NCBI GenBank assembly: GCA_947462335.1
Contig: OX381707.1
Location: 34,585,618 to 34,649,617 of the forward strand
Direction: 5' to 3'
Length of the DNA stretch: 64,000 nucleotides
Source: Harmothoe impar
Taxonomy: Eukaryota; Annelida; Polychaeta; Phyllodocida; Polynoidae
Below are positions 57,700 through 64,000 of this stretch, piece by piece. The translations under genes and the position numbers were made by a program. The notes beneath the pieces were generated by a model, which ran no database searches, was not told the DNA's origin, and saw only the letters and a program-made list of their open reading frames with translations. Position 1 is the stretch's first letter; each line of letters opens with the position of its first letter.

Positions 57700-57771
57700 A
57701 TACAAAAAGGCTGTGTAGGACACTAGCGGAATACATTTAGGACCAATCAAATAATTCCCTACATTCACTGC
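57700..57771 (+). repeat. Family 5 repeat, copy A, left part
   Basis: CAAAAAGGCTGTGTAGGACA then CTAGCGGAATACATTTAGG and CCAATCAAATAATTCCCTAC match 59.74 kb copy B and the fragment at 6.46 kb. The copy is interrupted at 57772 by a 731-bp element and resumes near 58503. Confidence 0.75.
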
Positions 57772-58502
57772 ACTGAAAACTCTATGGGGAAAAAAGTTAT
57801 CAGGGGTGATGATTTTTTGTAAACTCCGTGATTGTTCCCCCAGTGATTACTTGGTCATCACGAGTCATCATATGTGATGACCCTAGTCATCACCGTGATT
57901 ACTTTTTGACCTAATTAGAGATGACGCAGTGGGAGTCAGAATGATGACCCAGGTCATCAATGTGATGACTATGTCATCATCTAGGATTACTTTTATATAA
58001 TCTATTTATTTATACAACAAGGTACCAATCCCTAATAAACTTATAATTACCCCCTCCTCTTGTCATCAGACCTTAATTGGGGGCACTTCTAGCCCCTATA
58101 GTAAGTCCATAAGGCATGGATGTGTATAGTTACTGACAACCTATCCTCACATTAGTAAATATAGTTTCAGACACAAAAAAGGTGTCTGTGTATACACACA
58201 TGTGTGCTTTTGAGAAATGTTGCTCAGAACTTATGTGTAACATACTTGAATTTTTAATGTGATAGTATTCTTCATTACATTTCACATTATAAGTTTCTAT
58301 GATCAGAGTTAACATAGATAAAAATCAGTAAATGGCCTGGAGTAAGTACTGCATATTCTATTATTGCCTAGTGGAACCACCCGGTGGCAAATGTTGTGAT
58401 CAAGATTTCAGTCATCACAGTGATGACCTTACCTCATCAATTGTGCATGATTACCGAAACTAATCAGTAGTGATTAGTTTCAAATATGCCTGAGTTTTCA
58501 GT
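57772..58502. mobile_element. 731-bp TIR element rich in TGATGAC words, nested in family 5 copy A
   Basis: It is bounded by perfect 11-bp inverted repeats, ACTGAAAACTC (57772-57782) and GAGTTTTCAGT (58492-58502), and is absent from the homologous place in family 5 copy B (59.83 kb), which marks it as an insertion. It carries ten exact TGATGAC or GTCATCA words, eight at 57854-57979 and two at 58411-58427, often as facing pairs. There is no coding capacity. CTG lies close to both ends (57768, 58503) and may reflect a target duplication. Confidence 0.7.
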
Positions 58503-58850
58503 CTGTGGACTTTTTAAGGTGCATAGTGCCTATGTGACAAAAATAATTGCTCGTCTTGCCAGTACCAGATCAAGCAATAACCGCACCCACTGGACAATAA
58601 GCTTGACCCCTTATACTATACATACAGTAGCAACCTTTTTGCACTGAGGCAACGATGTCTGCATGTCAGTCACCCATGTATCACAACCTCTCTTTACTCC
58701 CAGACAATGCCACTAACCCCCATTAGTTTAAGCCTTCTTACAGAACTGCCAGCAGACTGTGGTGTGTCCCCGGGGGTATCCACATATCATGTATGCTATA
58801 TGCACCATCAGACTACTCTACCAAACACTTTAATACAAGCTTCTGCCAAC
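58503..58850 (+). repeat. Family 5 repeat, copy A, right part
   Basis: GTGCATAGTGCCTATGTGAC, GATCAAGCAATAACCGCACC, TAACCCCCATTAGTTTAAGC and CAAACACTTTAATAC each have diverged counterparts in the same order in copy B (59828-60190). It has no long frame and no recognised class. Confidence 0.75.
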
Positions 58851-59743
58851 TATTCAAATTACATTACCTAGTCCCATTATAATTTTGTCGACTAAATGTG
58901 CAAAAATGTACAGCATATGACTCATTCCTCAGGTTTTGGGCTTTTATACTTTTTAGTTTTAGTATCTCTACCTACATCAGATGTCCAACAACAGGTAAAA
59001 TATGCAATTGACCTAAGGCAATATGTTAACCAATTTGCTATGGACATTACCATATTTTCTTATAAGCTCACTTTTTGGGTATATTTTATGGAGCATAAAA
59101 AGGCAGTCTATTTGGATGATTGCCGCATATAATAACGCCCTGGGATGGAGATGGGAGGCTTTGCCAATTCACGGAGAGTTCCCATCAAGAGGATGGTAGT
59201 GGGTTTTTCTGAAGGGACTCCTAGAGGGGTGCCCTCCTGACATCAACCAATACTTAAGACATCCGCTAGATGCCATCCTCGACATCCCCCAACCCCTTAA
59301 GCGAGTGTTGATCAGCCAATCAGGATGCGCACGGCTGATCATGTGAACCATCATGGCTGGGGCCATAAAATGTGGTAGCGGGAAATGGGCGCCGCCATGG
59401 TAACGCCGGCAGAGGGCACGTCGTATTGAGGAATCCTCACTGGGGTGCCACCCAGCGTCAAACACTGACACTAGCGGGGTGACGTGATGGCAACGTCATT
59501 AGATATTGGGGGGTGTTGGGCCCCTCACCCTGACCACCAACCCCTGTAACCCTATCAGCCCCCCTCCCACCTTGAGTACTGATAGAAGCGCCGTCTGCTG
59601 CTCTGACACTTGTTCATTGCGGATGCTGCACCCGGGGGAGGCAATATGAGAGCTGGCGCCCAGCAGCACAGGCTGTAACTGGGCAGCATGCTTTATTGGT
59701 TGGTGTAGGTTTCTGTATACACCATAAGGTACTCATCACCTTA
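58851..59743. other. Unique non-coding DNA between the two family 5 copies
   Basis: About 59330-59480 is CpG-rich (GGGCGCCGCCATGGTAACGCC). No gene is recognised; the 100-codon minus-strand frame at 59169-59471 matches nothing I know. Confidence 0.45.
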
Positions 59744-60200
59744 GTCCAAAGAGGCTATATAGGACTCTTGCGGAATACAATTTAGACCAATCAAATCATT
59801 CCCTACATCCACAGTGAAATTCTTAGGGTGCAACTGGTGCCTATCTGACATATAATCGCTTATCTTACCAGTACCATAATTATCAAGCAATGGCTACCAT
59901 ACCAGTGCCAGATCAAGCAATAGCTGCGCCCACTGTACTATAGGCTTGACTCTTGTACCACCAACAGAAACTACCTTTTTCCTCTGGGGCGACAATGTCC
60001 CACATGTATTACAGCTTCTCTTAACCACTATACTAGACACTAACCCCCATCTGTCGAAGTCTTATTACAGAAATACCAGCAGGCTGAGGTATCTATATAC
60101 CATGATTGTGTACTAAGCCTATATGTGCCAACATACTCACATACATGCTCAGGCTGATATAAAACCTCGATCAAACACTTAAATACCTGAGACAGTGGGG
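59744..60200 (+). repeat. Family 5 repeat, copy B (uninterrupted)
   Basis: CCAAAGAGGCTATATAGGAC then TCTTGCGGAATACAATTTAG starts the copy; AGATCAAGCAATAGCTGCGC, CTAACCCCCATCTGTC and CAAACACTTAAATACC mark its right part. It is about 1.9 kb from copy A in the same orientation and clearly diverged, so both are old copies of a dispersed repeat or one old local duplication. Confidence 0.75.
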
Positions 60201-60698
60201 CCATCGACTGTTGAAAAGTAATGAGATTTTTTTCACTGACCAGCAAACATGCTGCTCAGTTTAAGCCTGTGGAACTGGAACCCAGCAGTGACCGGGGTCT
60301 GCACTTTAGACCCCAGCATCTGTCAGTGCACCAGCCGGGCAGACATGCCACCAAACCGTCCCCTATTGGGTTACCTTATATATATGTCCTTAACACATTA
60401 GAATATGATCGCATATTTGGTACAATACTTTTCCTCTTTAGGGCATAGGGGTTGGTTGGCGAGGTTGGACGTTATCAGTTATGTTTGAAACAATCATCAG
60501 GAAACCATTCTATCCCAAATTTCAATGAATTCTAGCCTGCTGCAGCTGGTGTATCTACTTTAAGATACACAGTTAAACTCTACCAGAATATTTCCCATGA
60601 AATTTTATAGTTGCTTCAATGCAAAAAGAGTTCATAGCCCAGACTCGTAAGTAAGAGATACAATTACCATTTGCTTTTGCACAAAGGCGGCAATTTAG
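60201..60698. other. Unique non-coding DNA
   Basis: A short inverted pair (GACCGGGGTCTGCACTTTAG and ACCCCAGC) lies at about 60290-60318. Otherwise no gene, repeat or regulatory cluster seen. Confidence 0.5.
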
Positions 60699-61063
60699 TG
60701 AATGTAACTGTGATGTGTTTTTGACTTATAAATATAGGTAGTTCACCTTCTGTGAATGGAACTGTGATGTGTTTTTGACTTATAAATAGGTAGTTCACCT
60801 TCTGTGAATGTAACTGTGGTGTGTTTTTGACTTATAAATAGGTAGTTCACCTTTTGTGAATGTAACTGTGGTGTGTTTTTGACTTATAAATAGGTAGTTC
60901 ACCTTCTGTGAATGTAACTGTGGTGTGTTTTTGATTTATAAATAGGTAGTTCACCTTCTGTGAATGTAACTGTGGTGTGTTTTTGACTTATAAATAGGTA
61001 GCTCACCTTCTGTGAATGTAACTGTGGTGTGTTTTTGACTTATAAATAGGTAGCTCACCTTCT
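60699..61063. repeat. 52-bp minisatellite, 7 units
   Basis: GTGAATGTAACTGTGGTGTG followed by TTTTTGACTTATAAATAGGT and AGTTCACCTTCT repeats seven times. Unit 1 has an extra AT (ATATAGG); units 6 and 7 share AGCTCACC. The shared variants of neighbours show stepwise growth of the array. Confidence 0.95.
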
Positions 61064-63229
61064 GCCTGCGTTATCTTTTTACCTAAGTGGTAAATATATT
61101 CAGTGAGACAGATGTCAGCTTCTTGGATTTCCTGCAGACTGGGCACACAAAGGCCATCCAAACAGGCCTCCTCACATAGAGCCAGCTGCCACATTCACTA
61201 AGTAGTCAGGCTACTTCTAGTAACCACAAGGTGTCACAGGCAGAACTGGACTTCTAACAGTCTCACCCCACGTGACCAGAGGTGAGAAACCAGGTGAGGA
61301 TCACCTAGACCATGGAGGAGGTGGGCAGGGGGACAGGGGTGTCTACAGGCTTCGTTAAGGCCTCCAGTAGGCACCATAGGCAATTGTGCACAGGTGGCTG
61401 ACCGGAAGCGGAAGCATCAGTGCGCGTTCATCCCCCTTGGCGACATCTGCGCCCGGCAGAATAATATCTTGGTTACCATGACAACACCTTTTCTTATTTC
61501 CTTCTGTCATGGCTGGGGGTCCACCGCTGGGACCGTGGTAACATTAAGAGGTGATGGAGGACTGATGGGCGGAAACTCAGCGCACATACAGGGCTATGTG
61601 GCTTCTGAGTACCGGTAAGAAGATTGAGAGTGTGATTTACATCATAATTGACTCAGGGTCAGGGTGGTTAGGTAAATTAATTATATGGGCATTAACTGCC
61701 CATGTCACCAGCTCATGTGACAACAAAGAGTCTGCAAGAGTACCCGGTATCATAAAATACAATTGATTTGATATCGCAAAAATAACTTTCATGTTATAAT
61801 TCTTCTTCAGGATGAAGAAGAAGTATAAAATACTTCGAAACGCTACATACACTGCTACCAAGCCTACTTTGTTAACATCAGAAATAAAAGTCAACCTCTT
61901 ATTGAAACTCACAGTGTCTGGTTTTGTGTGATATCTCAACCTACAGTAACTTCCATTTTGTTGAAGTTGTTTCAGTTAAAACCATGTATTCATGGATTCT
62001 GAGTTCATAAATGTATTCGTCATTGAACATTACTACCCAAAAACAAGACACAACTTTGCCAGACATCACTGAGCAGCAGGCTGTATCTGTTTCGATCGCA
62101 AGGGCTGTAAAAGCATCCGACGAAAAATGTCTCACCCATGTTTTTTACTAATGGTCCCATTGACCGACTATAGAAAATGTTAAGGAGACGAAATGTCGAT
62201 GTAAGTACTGTGTAGTTTAAGTGTCCACACAAGAGTTTTTGGAATTCTTCACTTTGCACTTCTTTTAAAATCAATTGCAAAGTTTAAAAAAATATATTGA
62301 TGGATCATGTAGAACATGCTCAATTTTATCGTGAAAAATCAATAATTCAAAGTGAAAAAAGGGGTCTTAGTAACACTGTGTACTCAGACTGGAAACCCGG
62401 AGTCAACTAATAAAGGGCATCTTAATTAAAGAGACATATCATCTATGTACATAGTATCTAAGCAGTATATGTCATGTGAAAGTGACAGACTAAGTTTTTG
62501 TTTCCCGGTGTATCAATAACCTGCCCTTCGATCCTAGTAGAAGGCCCAACTCTCAAGAAGTGGCAACAGGTGTGAAGTTGAATTAGTTATTTGCTATAGC
62601 AGCAGACTGCTTCTAGAGGATAGATAAATGACATGCATTATTAGTAGCTGATGAGAAGTTGTCTCTACACCATAGTCGGAAGTTTTTTTTCTACACTGTA
62701 ATTACAAGCCTGCTATCCTCACAGATTCTTCCCTTTTCACAGTAGTCAGTTTTCATTCTTACTACCTGCGCTAACATGTCATAGGCCAGACTAATCTATA
62801 TTTAGCACTTTAATGGTACTTATCACTTATCTTCAGTGCTCTCACCGTGTTTGTCATTAGCTTCACTTATAGTATAGATTGATGCACACGACTTTTTTGC
62901 TTCCAAATCATAAAGCAAACGGAAAAGCAGCCATGAAACTACTGGGAATCGAACCTCACACCAGTCTGGTCTGACTATTGACAGCCTTTTTACTGGATCG
63001 TAGAGAGGTGAAGAGTGACTACCGCAATGCCTATACCATGATTCAAGTCTATCACGGTACGGGCAACTGGTCCTGTACACTCGTTTATATAACTGCCAAT
63101 CATAACAAATATATACATGAAAACCCAACTATTTGTTTGAGCTGTTCGACCAGGTGAATCGTTCTGTACAAACAATATCTATCATATGAGTGCAGTGAGA
63201 ACCTGAAAAGAGCACATATTCTACACTAA
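61064..63229. other. Unique non-coding DNA
   Basis: A plus-strand open frame of 74 codons at 61394-61618 runs into a donor-like CCGGTAAGA but matches nothing I know. A hairpin followed by GAAAC at 61802-61841 is discussed under findings. On the minus strand near 62944-62956 lies a B-box-like GGTTCGATTCC without a credible tRNA fold. No gene supported. Confidence 0.45.
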
Positions 63230-64000
63230 GCCAGTATATAAATCACCAAAACCGATGTTTTTCGCCGAGAAGCGTTACATGGGTCCTCGGCCGATTTTGG
63301 TACTTTTCTTTCCTATTGAGAATTTTTATATATTTGGCAAAATGAGGCGTAATTGGGTTTGGTGGAATGCATACTTTATAAAAGAAGTACGTCTTACCTT
63401 TGACAGAAGTACGTCCCAGGATGTAGTCCGCTGGTCCCTGTGTACATCTCCTCCTCCAGACACGCCTCTGGGTATCCCGTGTAGGTGCTCCAGGAGGCGT
63501 GGCTACAGGTGGGCGTGGCTTACCTAAGGAGGCGTGGTCTCTTTGATCATCGGCGTGGCCAACTTTAGGGGCCTGGCCGCTCCACAAGTAGGTCAGTCCT
63601 CCTTAGATGCGAGTGTCCTGAGTGTCTGTAGGGTAGTCTCCGTAAAAGATGCTCCTTCACTTCAGCACAGAAGTAGTCACTTTACATGTGGGCGTGGTCT
63701 ATGTGCAGGTGGGCGTGTCCTCCCTTAACCGTACATCGGCAGTCCCTAACGGTAGCACACCTACAGCGATAAGGTGATCAGACAGGTCAGTTCTTCAAGG
63801 GTTAGGTCCCTTCCCTAATGCTGCATACTGACAACGTCCATGTAAATGTGCTGTACTACAGTCCTCCACAAGTGGGCGTTTCCTCTATGTAGATGTCTGT
63901 GCTTCCCTCCAACAGGCGTGGCCCCTGGAGAACGTCGTCCTACTTAGAGAGTATCCTTCCTACAGAGACGTGGACACCTAGAGTTAAAGAAAAGGCCAAT
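63230..64000. other. Non-coding window end
   Basis: Apart from the GGCGTGG cluster, a 114-codon minus-strand frame (63243-63587) is open but unrecognised and partly a product of the GC-rich words. No mobile element is seen. Confidence 0.45.
63480..63925 (+). promoter_or_regulatory. Cluster of GGCGTGG (KLF/SP-type) words
   Basis: GGCGTGG occurs at 63496, 63512, 63531, 63552, 63691 and 63915, all on the plus strand, with further near matches (GGGCGTGTCC at 63711, GGGCGTTTCC near 63875). GGGYGTGGC is the KLF/SP binding consensus. It could be a promoter-proximal GT-box cluster of a gene beyond the window end, or a decayed tandem repeat. Confidence 0.35.

Noticed and set aside
61394..61618. 74-codon frame running into a donor-like GGTAAGA
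   Set aside because: Could mimic an exon, but begins at GTG, matches nothing known to me, and has no neighbouring exon.
62944..62956. Minus-strand GGTTCGATTCC resembling a pol III B box or tRNA T-arm
   Set aside because: The flanking bases do not form a T-stem and no A box or tRNA cloverleaf can be drawn.

Overview
This is eukaryotic, animal-type genomic DNA with no protein-coding gene, rRNA or tRNA that I can support. Mobile-element density, many unrelated minisatellites, long poly-G/poly-C runs and blocks resembling metazoan enhancers suggest a compact-element-rich invertebrate, probably marine. That placement is inference; nothing in the window identifies the species. The longest open frames lie inside tandem repeats and are by-products of them. 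The window is best read as a gene desert or a very long intron or intergenic region.

The dominant component is one family of short palindromic elements (family 1, about 235 bp, 21 copies or fragments between 2.1 and 55.2 kb). Their ends read TTAA-CCCTTTAAGGG ... CCCTTAAAGGG-TTAA, and inside they carry three hairpins in a row. The TTAA flanks and CCC start suggest a piggyBac-type non-autonomous element. The best-preserved inner hairpin has two perfect 27-bp arms (31386-31441). Two copies are split by other elements: an 873-bp element at 32541-33413, whose 99.5% identical twin lies at 42399-43271, and a 174-bp terminal-inverted-repeat element at 46933-47106.

Other mobile families are family 2 (GGCC plus A-tract ends; 9.0, 11.2 and 28.5 kb), family 3 (GATTCACC ends; 5.1 and 26.4 kb), family 4 (CAGAGATGCC ends; 11.0, 17.1, 25.5 kb), a family-5 repeat (6.5, 57.7, 59.7 kb) whose 57.7 kb copy is split by a 731-bp inverted-repeat element, and a TIR element at 14.28-14.85 kb that landed in a minisatellite and was later partly duplicated together with its flank.

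Tandem arrays lie at 3.4-4.1 (45 bp), 13.7-14.25 (32 bp), 17.9-18.9 (38 bp), 28.1-28.4, 29.8-30.6 (41/43 bp), 36.9-37.3 (about 37 bp), 43.5-44.1 (about 98 bp), 56.8-57.2 (about 46 bp) and 60.7-61.1 kb (52 bp).

Between the repeats lie unique blocks that look like candidate regulatory DNA: CpG-rich patches at 5.9-6.3, 12.0-12.3 and 14.9-15.1 kb, a MEF2-type site at 46.17 kb, CRE sites at 49.2 kb, and an octamer plus PBX-type cluster at 50.7-51.0 kb. A 9-bp palindromic word, GAGC-W-GCTC, occurs 20 times, often clustered inside these unique blocks; chance predicts about one copy or fewer. It is the main non-transposon signal in the window. All function statements here are inference from sequence alone.
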